Origin: Coxiellaceae bacterium
GTDB lineage: Bacteria > Pseudomonadota > Gammaproteobacteria > Coxiellales > Coxiellaceae
Direction of reading: 5' to 3'
Assembly (NCBI GenBank): GCA_003450655.1
Contig: DMFG01000096.1
Location: 1 to 6,463 of the forward strand
DNA: 6,463 nucleotides
Part shown: piece after piece, positions 6,379 through 6,463 of the stretch
Numbering within the stretch: the stretch's first letter is position 1
Layout of the letters: each line of letters starts with the position of its first letter
Position numbers and translations under genes: made by a program
Notes under the pieces: model-generated
Database searches by the model: none
Told to the model about the DNA's origin: nothing
The model's input: the letters and a program-made list of their open reading frames with translations, nothing else

Positions 6379-6463
6379 CTGCCTTTTTATATCCATCAAT
6401 TACCGGCAAATCAACACAAAATTCACAGGTTATTAATGGGTGTTTTGATTTTATTTTAATCAA

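Larger units (their letters stand above)
6296..6386 (+). repeat. Imperfect 18-bp direct repeat pair spanning DnaA boxes
   Basis: CTGTGGATAACTGCCTTT (6296-6313) recurs as CTGTGTGTAACTGCCTTT (6369-6386) with two mismatches, start-to-start distance 73 bases. The last 11 bases, TAACTGCCTTT, are identical. The first copy contains the perfect DnaA box and the second a degenerate one, so the conserved flank extends beyond the box itself. Confidence 0.7.
6036..6463. other. Non-coding rpmH-dnaA-type intergenic region, probable chromosomal origin (oriC)
   Basis: No convincing gene is seen in this stretch; its short open frames have no family features. It holds an AT-rich tract, one perfect DnaA box, several weaker boxes in the same orientation, a perfect IHF-consensus match and repeats, itemised separately. 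In many gammaproteobacteria outside the enterics, oriC lies between rpmH and dnaA, so position and content agree. The dnaA start itself is not in the window. GATC sites are sparse (6042, 6109 and 6124), unlike the dense GATC of E. coli oriC. Confidence 0.72.

Noticed and set aside
6419..6427. Possible extra plus-strand DnaA box AAATTCACA
   Set aside because: It matches only 7 of 9 positions of TTATNCACA, has opposite orientation to the others, and has no repeat context to support it.
6251..6463. Short open frames on both strands in the origin region (61 and 66 codons)
   Set aside because: They run across DnaA boxes and the IHF site, overlap each other antisense, and lack ribosome sites or protein-like motifs.

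Overview
The window looks like the left flank of a chromosomal replication origin in a low-GC gammaproteobacterium. All six genes lie on the minus strand. Read in transcription order from the right, rpmH, rnpA, yidD, yidC and mnmE form the classic origin-proximal cluster, and the dnaA gene usually found on the other side would begin just past position 6463. The YidC N-terminus (MDIKR..), the low GC and a bacterial pentameric ligand-gated channel next door fit a Legionella-like organism. That placement is inference, not proof.

Layout, right to left. Positions 5968-6463 contain no convincing gene. This stretch holds a near-consensus rpmH promoter (6007-6035, firing left), a long A/T tract (about 6160-6227), one perfect DnaA box, one consensus-variant box, two degenerate boxes in the same orientation, a perfect IHF-consensus match and an imperfect 18-bp direct repeat. 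It is a credible oriC plus the dnaA upstream region. Next come rpmH (ribosomal protein L34), rnpA (RNase P protein), yidD (membrane-insertion helper), yidC (membrane protein insertase) and mnmE (tRNA-modifying GTPase). The spacings are short and rpmH/rnpA and rnpA/yidD overlap, so this is probably one transcription unit.

The accessory part lies downstream of mnmE. First is a 345-residue Cys-loop-superfamily (pLGIC) channel subunit with a signal peptide, a beta-sandwich ectodomain and four membrane helices. It is followed after 36 bases by a PLP-dependent trans-sulfuration enzyme (cystathionine gamma-synthase/gamma-lyase type), cut off by the left edge. The channel gene has its own plausible promoter and, by hand count, is about 33% GC over 1141-2040, against about 43% for sampled mnmE lines and about 45% for sampled lines of the PLP-enzyme gene. 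It therefore looks like a later insertion beside the core cluster.

No CRISPR array, tRNA, rRNA, insertion sequence or convincing intrinsic terminator was seen. The most unusual content is the channel gene, its possible pairing with amino-acid sulfur metabolism, and the detailed architecture of the origin.
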